A DNA stretch of 16,745 nt from Syntrophobacterales bacterium (lineage in GTDB: Bacteria > Desulfobacterota > Syntrophobacteria > BM002), in NCBI GenBank assembly GCA_030601545.1, contig JAUVTM010000008.1, positions 1 to 16,745 on the forward strand. Reading direction: 5' to 3'. The notes under the pieces are model-generated. The model did not search any database. It was not told the origin of the DNA and saw only the letters and a list, made by a program, of their open reading frames with translations. The position numbers were made by a program, and so were the translations under genes. Shown piece by piece: positions 6,409 to 14,922 of this stretch (position 1 is the stretch's first letter; each line of letters starts with the position of its first letter).

Positions 6409-7744
6409 TAAAGGGCTTCGAGCGTCTTTGGAAGCCATCGAACATTCCCCGCGCTTTTATGTCTGGCTCAGCGTCCTGGCCGCTTTTATCCTTTTGGCCG
6501 GCTACGCTCTTGTTGCCTCACTGGTCCTAAGCATGGAAATCTTGGAGTTCTCCCTCCAGATACCATGGGCAACAATGGTTTCGGCTTACACCTGGCTCGT
6601 TGTTGTCGGATCGGGCCTTTGCATCATCAACGCTCTCGGCGGTGTGTTCGGCATGCACCGCTACGAGATGATGTCAAAACGGATCGTCTTTCTGTCTCTG
6701 ACCACAATAATGTTCGGATTGATGTTTATCATGCTGCACCTGGGCCGCCCGGAAAGGGTAGCCATCTACAATGCCATCTCTCCCAACTTTCGCTCGGCTA
6801 TCTCCTGGATGGGCAGCTTGTATAACATTTATCTTGTAGTTGTAGTGGTCGAGTTCTGGTTACTCATCCGGAGCAACCTCACCGAGCAGGCTGAACAGGC
6901 CGAAGGCTGGAAAAGGACCATTTTGGGACTTTTGGCCTTACAAGATCTAAGCGACTCGCGCCTTGATGGGATATTGGAAAAATTACATTTGAAACGGTTC
7001 CTGTACCATCCACGACTGCACAGAATTTTGGACGACCCAAGGCTTCCCCGAGTCGTCGCCTCGGTGGCCTTCATTACCGGAGTGGCGGCCCTGACCATGT
7101 TGGGTTCGGTATTCGCCCACGCCGAGTCCCGAGCCCTCTGGTACGGCCCCTACTACCCTGTCTACTTCCTCGTCTCCGCCCTCTTCACCGGATACGCAGC
7201 GCTTTTGGCAGCCACGATCATCACTTACCGGGCGAGAGGTGAAGAGATGCCGCCGGAGCTTAAAACCCTCATGTTTGAGATGGCCCAGGTGCTGGCCCTG
7301 CTCTTGGCCGTCGGGTTTGTCCTGACAAGTTACCGTCTGGTGACCGGCCTTTTCGACCCGCTGCGTCAGGGGCCGACCCTGTTCATTTTGAAGGGCCCAC
7401 TTAGCCCGTCATTCTGGATATTTGAGGTCGGGCTCATGAGTGTGGTACCGGGCTTACTTCTCGTAATTTCAGCGAGGAAAAAGAGTGTTGGGGGCGTGCT
7501 TGCTGGCTCACTGATGGTTCTTGTCGGTGCTTTCGTCATGCGCTACTTGTTCGTGGTGGGCGGACAAATTTATCCCAACGTTTTTCCAAGGCTTTCTGCC
7601 GACCTGCCTATCATCCTGCCTTCCTACCTGCCCACGATTATGGAGGTATTTCTTATAGTAGGCATCTTTAGTGGATTTCTGTTGGCTTATACCCTGGGGG
7701 AGAAGTTTTTACCATTGAAAGAAGAGGGACCTGAACATGCGTAG
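6392..7744 (+). CDS. NrfD/HybB-like integral membrane quinone-interacting subunit
   Basis: This 450-residue, very hydrophobic protein has about ten predicted transmembrane helices, the HybB-like form of the NrfD/PsrC family rather than the eight-helix form. The block LHLGRPERVAIYNAI and the HAES segment in the middle of the protein are typical of family members that bind menaquinone or menaquinol at the periplasmic side. No redox cofactor is expected in it. It overlaps the FeS gene before it by 17 bases and the dodecahaem gene after it by 8 bases, so the three products are probably made in fixed ratio as FeS/NrfD/multihaem cytochrome. Similar modules (Hmc, Qrc and Geobacter Cbc types) link the quinone pool to periplasmic cytochromes. 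A soluble stretch at about residues 170-215 has no function I recognise. Confidence 0.88.
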   Translation: MKAKIDKGLRASLEAIEHSPRFYVWLSVLAAFILLAGYALVASLVLSMEILEFSLQIPWATMVSAYTWLVVVGSGLCIINALGGVFGMHRYEMMSKRIVFLSLTTIMFGLMFIMLHLGRPERVAIYNAISPNFRSAISWMGSLYNIYLVVVVVEFWLLIRSNLTEQAEQAEGWKRTILGLLALQDLSDSRLDGILEKLHLKRFLYHPRLHRILDDPRLPRVVASVAFITGVAALTMLGSVFAHAESRALWYGPYYPVYFLVSALFTGYAALLAATIITYRARGEEMPPELKTLMFEMAQVLALLLAVGFVLTSYRLVTGLFDPLRQGPTLFILKGPLSPSFWIFEVGLMSVVPGLLLVISARKKSVGGVLAGSLMVLVGAFVMRYLFVVGGQIYPNVFPRLSADLPIILPSYLPTIMEVFLIVGIFSGFLLAYTLGEKFLPLKEEGPEHA

Positions 7745-9305
7745 TGAAAAGAAAATGATCCGTTGGATGTTCATCCTTGCCGCGGTGGCGAGCCTGAGTT
7801 TATCCGGCGCGGCTTTGGGAGCCGAGAACAAATCGCAACTCCAGCTCGACCTGCCGCAGCCGGCCGTTCCTGAACCCCAGTTTTTTTGCGGCTATTGCCA
7901 CATTCTGACTTACCCCAGCATCGTTCAGAAAGGCTATGATCTCTGGAAAAAGGACAAGCCCCACAACAAAATCGGTTGTGTGGAATGCCACTACCCTCCT
8001 AAAAAAACCGAAGGGATGAAGCAGGCCTCGCCCAAAGGTGGTAAGGCTGAGATCATCCACATTCCCAAGGCAGCCCCGGAGCGTTTTGCCTACATCCCTC
8101 TCGGCGGCCACTCGGTTCAGACGCGGCCAAGGGTCGTGGATGCCAGCTGCATGACCGCCAACTGCCACGGCAAAGTGGACGACACGTTCAAGACCAAGAA
8201 GATCAAGTTTACCGAGAAGGTTCACTTCATCCACAAGCCGCACCTGGAGAAGAAAAACCAGATCGAAGGCCAGAAAGTCAACTGCACCAGCTGCCACCAG
8301 CACGAGACCGGGAAGAAACATTTCGAGGTGAGCAGGGAATCCTGTCACCTCTGCCATTTCACCAAGGTCAAGTTCAACGAGGGGCGAGGCAAATGCGAGC
8401 TTTGCCACGCACTCCCCAAAAAGCCGATCCAGACCTCCGGTGAAAAACCCATCACCCATCAGATACTAAAAGAGGCCAAGGTTTCTTGCAACAGCTGCCA
8501 CATGGAACTTATCCAAGCTTCCGGCGGAACTACCTACCAAGCCTACTTCGAGAAAGGTAAATTAAAAACCGCCCTGGTTCTAGGCGCTGGCCGCACCAAA
8601 AAGGAGAGCTGCCTGGCCTGCCACGATCAGGCCAAGGATCTCAAGGAAGCAACTAACAAAAAGCTGATGCACCAGAAGCACGTGACCGTCAAGAATGCCC
8701 GGTGCTTGGAATGCCACGAGCCGATCAAGCACTCTTTAGACGGTTTGAACCAGTCTAAAGCCAAAGCGACCATTGGCAAAAAGTTCGCTTCAGGACAAGA
8801 GTACGTACGCGACAGCTGCCTGGCCTGTCACCCCGAGCCTCACCGCAAACAGCTCTTTCTAACCGCCGGCCAAAAACTCGAGGGGGTTCTCGCCGCACCT
8901 AGCCCGCATGAGACGGCCCGAGCCAGCTGCTTGGCGTGCCATAGGGAGCAGGGAATTTCGAAAAAGGGCCAGCGGGTGTTGAAGGCCTCAGATAAAATCT
9001 GCATCAGCTGTCACCAGGGCCGAACAACCCTTCTCAAGGACTGGAAGGACGAGTTGGAGAAGGAGATCAAATACACCAGGGAGGTGGAACAGGATGCTGT
9101 AAAAGCTCTGACCAAAGCAAAGCCAAAGCTCTCCAAAGCCAAACTGGGCGAGGCCAGGAAGATGCTTGCCGAAGGCCGGGATCATTTGAACATGGTCCGA
9201 TTCGGCAACGGGGTTCACAACAAGAAGTACTCCATAATGCTATTAGATGCGGCCTTAACCAACTTCGAAGACATGATGGACAGTCTCGAAGAAAGTCAGC
9301 AATAA
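7737..9305 (+). CDS. Dodecahaem c-type cytochrome of the NrfD module
   Basis: This 522-residue secreted cytochrome has a Sec signal (hydrophobic at about 10-28, cleavage likely after ALG). It carries eleven CXXCH sites (CGYCH, CVECH, CTSCH, CHLCH, CELCH, CNSCH, CLACH, CLECH, CLACH, CLACH, CISCH) and one CX4CH site, CMTANCH, of the type known in tetrahaem cytochrome c3, giving up to twelve haems. The first two sites resemble the start of NapC/NrfH-type proteins. After the last haem, residues from about 430 form a charged helical region ending in FGNGVHNKKYSIMLLDAAL, a helix pair also seen at the C-terminus of other multihaem proteins. Its start overlaps the NrfD-like gene by 8 bases, with AGAGGGA upstream. 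It probably carries electrons from the NrfD complex to periplasmic acceptors such as the octahaem proteins. Confidence 0.85.
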   Translation: MRSEKKMIRWMFILAAVASLSLSGAALGAENKSQLQLDLPQPAVPEPQFFCGYCHILTYPSIVQKGYDLWKKDKPHNKIGCVECHYPPKKTEGMKQASPKGGKAEIIHIPKAAPERFAYIPLGGHSVQTRPRVVDASCMTANCHGKVDDTFKTKKIKFTEKVHFIHKPHLEKKNQIEGQKVNCTSCHQHETGKKHFEVSRESCHLCHFTKVKFNEGRGKCELCHALPKKPIQTSGEKPITHQILKEAKVSCNSCHMELIQASGGTTYQAYFEKGKLKTALVLGAGRTKKESCLACHDQAKDLKEATNKKLMHQKHVTVKNARCLECHEPIKHSLDGLNQSKAKATIGKKFASGQEYVRDSCLACHPEPHRKQLFLTAGQKLEGVLAAPSPHETARASCLACHREQGISKKGQRVLKASDKICISCHQGRTTLLKDWKDELEKEIKYTREVEQDAVKALTKAKPKLSKAKLGEARKMLAEGRDHLNMVRFGNGVHNKKYSIMLLDAALTNFEDMMDSLEESQQ

Positions 9306-9339
9306 CGTTCACTACTAACCATAAGAGAAGGAGGTAGTT

Positions 9340-10194
9340 ATGAGTGAGAATGTTGCCCTCTCCAGACGTAAAATGATCAAGGGGGCGGGGGCGTTGGCGC
9401 TAGGCGCGGCGGCAGGTCTTGCGCCCATCAGCAAGGCGACTGCGGCCCGCGGCAAAGCGCCGCGATGGGCCTTTATCGTTGACCTGCGGCGGTGTACCGG
9501 TTGCAGAACCTGTACCGTTGCCTGCAAGGCAGAGATGAACACCCCTCTGGGTGCCTTCCGGGCTGCCGTCTATGACCAGGTTGTTGGGACATTCCCCAAA
9601 ACCGAGAAGCACTTTTTGCCACGGCTGTGCAACCACTGTGAGGGAAACAAGGAGGATGGGATTCCCCCATGTATCAAGGATTGCCCGGAATATCCCAAGG
9701 ACCGGCGGCAGTTCATCACCCCCGAGGGGAAAAAGATCCGCTACCGTGGCGGCGCAACCTACAAACGACCCGATGGCATGGTCCTGTATGAGAACGAATT
9801 ATGCACTGGTTGTGGTAAGTGTATCAAGGCCTGCCCTTACGGTGCCCGTAGCTGGGACAAGCTGCTAATCTCCGGCAAGGATTCCACCAAGAACGGTATC
9901 GCCAAGTGCACCTTCTGTCAGCACCGGGTCGACAACGGCGTTGTTCCGTCCTGTGTCAACATGTGCCCCCAAAAGGCTAGAATCTTTGGTGACTTGAACG
10001 ATCCCAACAGCCAGGTCTCCAAGCTGGTCAAGGAGTTCGGACTTCTGGAAAACCGCGACAAGAACACCCTGCTTCCGAAAGAAAACACTGTTCCCATGCT
10101 GTTCTACATCGACCCCAGAGGTGCGCTCATGAAAATGGCCAATGCCAGAAAGAAGTTCGAGAAGGAAGAGGCCTGGGTGGATCAGATTACATAA
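9340..10194 (+). CDS. Tat-exported 4x[4Fe-4S] electron-transfer subunit of the molybdoenzyme (PsrB/TtrB/ArrB-like)
   Basis: This 284-residue protein starts with a twin-arginine signal (SRRKMIK at 8-14, then an Ala-rich stretch to about 36). Four [4Fe-4S] motifs follow: CTGCRTCTVAC at 52-62, CNHC with CIKDC, CTGCGKCIKAC, and CTFC with CVNMC, sixteen Cys in all. It has no C-terminal membrane helix, unlike the FeS protein at 5533. That fits the beta subunit of a periplasmic molybdoenzyme, and the molybdoenzyme gene begins 12 bases after its stop. The ribosome site AAGGAGGT at 9328-9335 is close to ideal and comes after a 34-base gap, so this gene may start a more strongly translated segment. B-before-A order is also found in tetrathionate (ttrBCA) reductase operons, but no C subunit gene follows here. 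Confidence 0.9.
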   Translation: MSENVALSRRKMIKGAGALALGAAAGLAPISKATAARGKAPRWAFIVDLRRCTGCRTCTVACKAEMNTPLGAFRAAVYDQVVGTFPKTEKHFLPRLCNHCEGNKEDGIPPCIKDCPEYPKDRRQFITPEGKKIRYRGGATYKRPDGMVLYENELCTGCGKCIKACPYGARSWDKLLISGKDSTKNGIAKCTFCQHRVDNGVVPSCVNMCPQKARIFGDLNDPNSQVSKLVKEFGLLENRDKNTLLPKENTVPMLFYIDPRGALMKMANARKKFEKEEAWVDQIT

Positions 10195-10206
10195 GGAGGA
10201 AATGAG

Positions 10207-12741
10207 ATGAAAAGAGACATAAGTCGCCGTGATCTAATCAAACTCGGCGCCGCATCCGCCGCGGTTATGGCCACCGGCAAGGTTGGCGGCTCATCGGCCT
10301 TGGCCGGAACGGTGGATTTGGCTGCGGGCGGGAAGGATTTCTCGCCCCAAACCGGTGCCGAAAGAAAAATGATCCCTTCGGCCTGTTGGAGTTGCGTGAC
10401 CAGAGATTCCATGATCGGCTTTGTCGAGGACGGCAGGCTGGTCAAGCTCGAGGGGAACCCCAACTCCATCAGGGGAAGAGGTAAAATCTGCTCAAAAGGA
10501 GCTTCCGGTATCAACCAGCTCTATGATCCCGATAGAATCCTCTACCCCATGAAGCGAGTGGGAAAACGTGGCGAAGGAAAATGGAAAAGGATCTCCTGGG
10601 ATGAAGCCCTCACCGATCTTGCAGCACGCTTGAAAAAACTGCGAGATGAAGGTCACCCGGAAAAGTTTATGTTCCACTACGGCCGCATGAAGGCCTCATC
10701 CAGCAAGATTATCAAGAGCGTCTTCCTGGCCAATTACGGCACCAAGACCATCGGCAACCACACCTCCATCTGTGAGGGCGCCAAGTGGACCGCCCAGGAA
10801 CTCACCTGGGGCAAGCACTATGACAACTGGGACTTCGACAATACCAAGTTCGTCCTCAACTTCGGCAGCGGGGTTCTGGAAGCTCACACCAACCACATCC
10901 CCACGTGTCAGAGGTTGGGCGATGCCATGGTCGACCGGGGTGTAAAGATGTACACCTTTGATGTAAGGCTGTCCAACACCGCGGCCAAATCCACGGAATG
11001 GCTGCCCGTAAAGCCCGGTACCGACGGCGCGATTGCCCTGGCCATGTGCAACGTGATCATGCAGGCCGGTCTCTATGACAAGGAGTTCTTTAAATTCATC
11101 AGGGCGACCAAGGACCCGAACGCCAGCACGGCTGCAAAGGTTGCCGCCTTAAAGAGTCACCTGGCCCAGTACACCCCTGAGTGGGCCGAGAAGGTAAGCA
11201 CCGTTCCTGCGGCCAAGATCAAGTCTCTGGCGCTGGAGTTCGCCAAAACGAAACCTGCCTGTGTGATCAGCTACCGTGGTGCAGTGGCCCACTATCATGG
11301 TGCCGACACTGAAAGGGCGGTCCAGATGCTAGCCGCCATCACCGGCAACATCGACAACCCCGGAGGCCGCTGCCGGGCTGTGGGCGCTAAATGGAAGTAC
11401 CCCAAGGGCCCAAAGAAGAAGCCCAAGGCTAAAGCGCTCAAGATCGCCCAGGGCTTCCCGGGCACCATCGCCTATCCTACCCATGGGGCCAATCACCAGG
11501 TCCTGAAGATGATAAAGGACGGTAGGGCTGGACGGCCGGAAGTGTACATGTGGTATTGCTACACCCCGGTCTATGCCAATGGGGAGTGTCAGGAAAACAT
11601 CGACATCCTCAAGGACGAAAGCCTGATTCCTTTCACGGTCTGTGTCAACGCTTACTATGATGAGTCAGCAGCCCTGGCAGACATGATCCTGCCCAACCCG
11701 TCCTATCTGGAGTGGTGGGACTATGAAGACATGGTCTCGCCGACCCAGGTGCCCGAGTACTACATCCGGCAGCCTCTCGTCAAACCCCTAGGCGAAAGTC
11801 GCGATTTCAAGGACGTGGTCTGCGACCTGGCCAACAGGATGGGTTTCCCGCTGGGCTTCAACTCCGCCGAGGAGTTCGTCAAAATGTCGTGCGAGAAGAC
11901 CCCCGCTGTCAAAGCGGCCGGTGGCTTCGAGTACATGAAAAAGCACGGTGTCTATCATGACCCCAAGGCCAAGCCAAAGTACTACGGCTACAAGAAGGCG
12001 GTAAAGCCTGACGCACTTAAGAAAGACGGGGTTATCTTCGATAAAGCCACCGGCGTCTACTGGAACTGGCACAAATCCAAGGCCAAGAGTGAGGCCGAGG
12101 CCAAGGAAAAGGGCTACACCAAGACCAAGAATGCCTACAAGGGCTATATCGGCCAGGAGATAGGCGGTAAGGTTTACGCAGGGTTCAAACCGGACAAGGT
12201 CAACAAGTCCGGCTATTTCGAGGTGTATTCTGAGCTGCTTGAGATGAAAAAATTCCCGGCCCTGCCGAGCTATGTGCCCATTCCCGAGCATAAAAAGATG
12301 AGTGCGAACGACCTTATTCTGACCACTTATAAGGTCCCGGTCCACATTCACTCGCGCTCGGCCAACTGCAAGTGGCTGACTGAAATCTACCATGACAACC
12401 CGGCCATGATAAACACAAGAACGGCCAAGCGGTTGGGTATCAAGGACGGCGACAAGATCAAAGTCAAATCCGAGGCCGGCGAGATTACGACCACGGCCAA
12501 CGTGACCGAGGCGGTGGTGCCGGGAGTGGTGGCTATTTCGCATCACGTCGGGCACTGGGAGTACGGCCGCTACGCATCCGGGAAAAAGTCCCCGCTGGCC
12601 GCAGGCGATGACTCAGACTTCAAGCTGAAGTGGTGGACGAAGAAGGGTGTGCACCCAAACTGGATTATTCCGAACAAACCTGATCCAATCAGCGGCCAAC
12701 AGAGATGGATGGACACTGTGGTCAAGGTCCGCAAGGCCTAA
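10207..12741 (+). CDS. Periplasmic bis-MGD molybdopterin oxidoreductase, catalytic subunit of unknown substrate
   Basis: This 844-residue protein of the DMSO-reductase superfamily is Tat-exported (SRRDLIK at 6-12). The N-terminal cluster site reads Cys60, Cys63, Asp67, Cys95: the usual third Cys is Asp, so the cluster is either [4Fe-4S] with an Asp ligand or [3Fe-4S]. The likely Mo ligand is Cys189 in NHTSICEG, as in the PsrA/PhsA/TtrA/ArrA branch. The C-terminal cofactor-binding domain spans about 700-844 (PAMINTRTAKRLGIKDGDKI). The loop HYGRMKAS before the Mo site differs from what I expect in ArrA or ArxA, and two Lys-rich stretches (about 399-412 and 578-683) look like added surface elements. 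AAGGAGGA precedes the ATG. Together with the FeS subunit just upstream it should reduce or oxidise a small substrate, perhaps a sulfur, arsenic or selenium oxyanion; the sequence does not decide which. Confidence 0.9.
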   Translation: MKRDISRRDLIKLGAASAAVMATGKVGGSSALAGTVDLAAGGKDFSPQTGAERKMIPSACWSCVTRDSMIGFVEDGRLVKLEGNPNSIRGRGKICSKGASGINQLYDPDRILYPMKRVGKRGEGKWKRISWDEALTDLAARLKKLRDEGHPEKFMFHYGRMKASSSKIIKSVFLANYGTKTIGNHTSICEGAKWTAQELTWGKHYDNWDFDNTKFVLNFGSGVLEAHTNHIPTCQRLGDAMVDRGVKMYTFDVRLSNTAAKSTEWLPVKPGTDGAIALAMCNVIMQAGLYDKEFFKFIRATKDPNASTAAKVAALKSHLAQYTPEWAEKVSTVPAAKIKSLALEFAKTKPACVISYRGAVAHYHGADTERAVQMLAAITGNIDNPGGRCRAVGAKWKYPKGPKKKPKAKALKIAQGFPGTIAYPTHGANHQVLKMIKDGRAGRPEVYMWYCYTPVYANGECQENIDILKDESLIPFTVCVNAYYDESAALADMILPNPSYLEWWDYEDMVSPTQVPEYYIRQPLVKPLGESRDFKDVVCDLANRMGFPLGFNSAEEFVKMSCEKTPAVKAAGGFEYMKKHGVYHDPKAKPKYYGYKKAVKPDALKKDGVIFDKATGVYWNWHKSKAKSEAEAKEKGYTKTKNAYKGYIGQEIGGKVYAGFKPDKVNKSGYFEVYSELLEMKKFPALPSYVPIPEHKKMSANDLILTTYKVPVHIHSRSANCKWLTEIYHDNPAMINTRTAKRLGIKDGDKIKVKSEAGEITTTANVTEAVVPGVVAISHHVGHWEYGRYASGKKSPLAAGDDSDFKLKWWTKKGVHPNWIIPNKPDPISGQQRWMDTVVKVRKA

Positions 12742-12753
12742 CTGCCGCTCGAG

Positions 12754-12760
12754 AGGAGGT
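12754..12760 (+). promoter_or_regulatory. Strong ribosome binding site that sets the start of the TorD-like gene
   Basis: AGGAGGT lies four bases before GTG 12765. The same frame stays open upstream to an ATG at 12705, but that region is inside the molybdoenzyme gene and lacks a comparable site, so GTG 12765 is the better start. Confidence 0.75.
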
Positions 12761-12764
12761 CCGC

Positions 12765-13430
12765 GTGGGCAACACGGAAAAAGCGCAGAGGATGGCTGTG
12801 GCCAGGCAGAGAAGCAATATCTATGGACTCCTGGCCTCGGTCTATCGTCAGGAAGTTACCGCAGACCTCCTCCACCAGGTTAAAGACCCCCAGTTTCTGG
12901 GGGTCTTATCCGACCTGGGACTTCAACTGGCGAGTGACTTCTTTCAGAAGCCTGAGGAGGAGTTACTCAGTGACTTGGCAGTGGAGTACGCCAGGCTGTT
13001 CTTGGGCCCCGGCAAACACGTCTCCCCCCATGAGTCTGTGCAGCACCAAAAAGGTGATGGCCAAGGCGGTCTCCTTTGGGGGGAGTCCACTGCTGAGGTC
13101 AAGCGATTTATCGAGTCCACCGGACTTAGTTACAACTCTGAGTACACGGGGCTACCTGACCACATCTCAGTAGAACTCGAGTTTATGCAACAGCTTACTC
13201 TCCGGGAAGAACAGGCCTGGAGAGAGGAAGATGAGGACGGGGCACTTGATTGTTTGAGGACTGAAAGGAAATTTATAGAAGAACACCTTATTCGTTGGGT
13301 TCCTTTTTTCTGCGACAAGGTCACCAGGGAGGCAGAGCTCCCTTTCTATCGGGAAATGGCCGCGTTGACCAAGAACTTTATCGAGTTTGAGCGAGAAGAA
13401 GTTGAGGGGTATGCAGGTGATCTTAAGTGA
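12765..13430 (+). CDS. TorD/DmsD-family molybdoenzyme maturation chaperone
   Basis: This 221-residue, soluble, mainly helical protein has no signal peptide, so it is cytoplasmic. Family marks are DLAVEYARLFLGPGKHVSPHES, a GLPDHISVELEFMQQL block in the second half and the acidic C-terminal helix region. TorD-type chaperones bind the twin-arginine signal of their molybdoenzyme, help cofactor insertion and hold back export until folding is complete. The position directly after the molybdoenzyme gene, 23 bases from its stop, makes that protein the obvious client; one or both Tat ferredoxins might also be checked by it. Start GTG 12765 is chosen from the strong AGGAGGT site. A 114-base gap follows before the next cytochrome, in which I see no clear promoter or terminator. 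Confidence 0.88.
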   Translation: MGNTEKAQRMAVARQRSNIYGLLASVYRQEVTADLLHQVKDPQFLGVLSDLGLQLASDFFQKPEEELLSDLAVEYARLFLGPGKHVSPHESVQHQKGDGQGGLLWGESTAEVKRFIESTGLSYNSEYTGLPDHISVELEFMQQLTLREEQAWREEDEDGALDCLRTERKFIEEHLIRWVPFFCDKVTREAELPFYREMAALTKNFIEFEREEVEGYAGDLK

Positions 13431-13534
13431 GCGGTCTGCATTGCTCTGTTTCCAGCTAAAAAGGGCCATAAGCGAATCGCGAAATATCCGGCTAAGATTT
13501 GGGGCGATCGAGATTTCTAAGCCTGTGTGGACAG

Positions 13535-13539
13535 GGAGG
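13535..13539 (+). promoter_or_regulatory. Ribosome binding site that sets the start of the second octahaem gene
   Basis: GGAGG lies five bases before ATG 13545, and the signal peptide begins right at that codon. An in-frame GTG at 13527 would add six polar residues and place this site inside the gene, so the ATG is preferred. Confidence 0.7.
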
Positions 13540-13544
13540 GAAAG

Positions 13545-14792
13545 ATGAAAATAAGTGGATGGGCCAGACTTGCTTTCACAGTACTGCTGGTCGCGTTTCT
13601 GGCCGGCTGCGGGCGAGGCCCCGACGAGGTAAAGAAAGTAGTGTCTGAGCCGAAGACCTATGTGGGCTCAGAGCAGTGCAAGATGTGCCACCTGGAGCAC
13701 TACGACTCCTGGCGAGGTACACTTCACAGTCGCACGATTCAGGACGTGACCCAAAATCTGGACGCCATGGCCGCCACGATGAACCCCGAGGCTATAAGGG
13801 CTGACCTGCGAAAGATGGAGAAAGATTTGAAGGTGCCGGTGGATGATATCTACATCCCTGAGGTTGAGGATTTGAAGTACACCATCGGTGTCCAGTGGAA
13901 ACAGGGCTACATTGTCGAGAAGGAAGGCACTCTCTATGTTGCCCCCATTGAATATGACATCTGGGAAAACAGCTGGCTGGCTTACCGCGAGGATGACTGG
14001 GACAAGCGTTCCTGGATCAAGGATTGCAGCGGCTGTCACACAACTGGTGTTGATGTAGAAAAGGGTACTTTCGTGGAAGGACGTGTGGGCTGTGAGGCCT
14101 GCCACGGTCCGGGGTCTCATCACGTTGTTTTGCCCAAAACAGCCATATTTGACAAGCGAACAACCATTGTCAATCCGGCCACACTGCCCGCCGGGCTCAG
14201 GACCCAGGTCTGCGGGTCCTGTCACAGCACGGGCGTGTCAACCATGGTGAAGGATGTCGCCTGGCCCGTGGGCTACCGTTCAGGTCGAGCCTTGGGTCCC
14301 TATTTTGACTCGCCCTATCCTGCCAACATGGACGCAAAAATTGCATTCGCCAACGGGTTGGCTCAAGGGCACCACCAGGAGTACAACGCCTGGAAGCTTT
14401 CCACTCACGCCAAAGAAGGCGTCACTTGCACTTCTTGTCACTTCGTCCACCAGTTGGGCGTGGCCCCGACTCAATTCCAGACCATGGGGTCAGGTTCAGA
14501 GCAGTGTCTGAGGTGCCACCGGGTGATAAACACAAACCAGGCTCATTCCATCCACTCGTTTGCCAACTGCGTCGGTTGCCACATGCCCAGGATTGTCGAG
14601 AGCGCCGAGTCCGGGAACACCCACAGCCATGCCTTTGTTACCCTGTTGCCCAAGGAGACCCTACAGAATCCCAGAGTTCCCAATTCGTGCCAGACCTGCC
14701 ATAAGCACAAAGACGCTGATCTGGCGACCCTACAACAGGTATTCGACGGCCTGGCCAAAAAGACTTTGTTGGGAGTGCATCGCACCAGGTAG
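13545..14792 (+). CDS. Octahaem c-type cytochrome lipoprotein (paralogue of the 4172-5503 protein)
   Basis: This 415-residue protein has a lipoprotein signal with a standard lipobox (LAGC, lipidated Cys22) and eight CXXCH sites: CKMCH, CSGCH, CEACH, CGSCH, CTSCH, CLRCH, CVGCH and CQTCH. Haem order and surrounding blocks (YTIGVQWKQGY, CEACHGPGSHHV, STHAKEGVTC, ANCVGCHMPR, THSHAF) match the octahaem protein at 4172, so the two arose by duplication. This copy is anchored by lipid instead of a helix and has an insertion of about 25 residues between the first haem and the YTIG block. Lipidation could place it in the inner or outer membrane; residues after the Cys are Gly-Arg-Gly, so there is no Asp+2 retention signal, which allows outer-membrane targeting. 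It may link the molybdoenzyme to quinone modules or carry electrons outward. Confidence 0.87.
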   Translation: MKISGWARLAFTVLLVAFLAGCGRGPDEVKKVVSEPKTYVGSEQCKMCHLEHYDSWRGTLHSRTIQDVTQNLDAMAATMNPEAIRADLRKMEKDLKVPVDDIYIPEVEDLKYTIGVQWKQGYIVEKEGTLYVAPIEYDIWENSWLAYREDDWDKRSWIKDCSGCHTTGVDVEKGTFVEGRVGCEACHGPGSHHVVLPKTAIFDKRTTIVNPATLPAGLRTQVCGSCHSTGVSTMVKDVAWPVGYRSGRALGPYFDSPYPANMDAKIAFANGLAQGHHQEYNAWKLSTHAKEGVTCTSCHFVHQLGVAPTQFQTMGSGSEQCLRCHRVINTNQAHSIHSFANCVGCHMPRIVESAESGNTHSHAFVTLLPKETLQNPRVPNSCQTCHKHKDADLATLQQVFDGLAKKTLLGVHRTR

Positions 14793-14821
14793 ATAGAACT
14801 TGGTTCGCTTCGCTCCCTATT

Positions 14822-14848
14822 TGGAATATTGGAATAATGGAATGGTGG
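14822..14848. repeat. Short tandem repeat, TGGAAT plus two bases, three copies
   Basis: TGGAATAT, TGGAATAA and TGGAATGG follow one another without gaps, then TGG. They lie in the 130-base gap between the octahaem lipoprotein and the trihaem cytochrome. Just upstream, TTCGCTTCGCT near 14803-14815 is another short repeat. This looks like simple-sequence or intergenic repeat DNA; no function is apparent. Confidence 0.5.
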
Positions 14849-14922
14849 ACGAGATCACAGCAGCGCCAAGAAATGCGAGTATGGCTATGGCGGATCTGAC
14901 AGCTAGCCAACTTCGGGGGTGT

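Noticed and set aside
11788..12555. Minus-strand open frame of about 255 codons inside the molybdoenzyme gene.
   Set aside because: It is a low-complexity Leu/Val/Gly-rich shadow of the Lys-rich region of the sense gene.
10207..12741. Naming the molybdoenzyme as arsenate, tetrathionate or thiosulfate/polysulfide reductase.
   Set aside because: Cys189 places it near that branch, but the Asp67 cluster site, the HYGRMKAS loop and the cytochrome-rich context do not fit any one of them well enough to assign a substrate or gene symbol.
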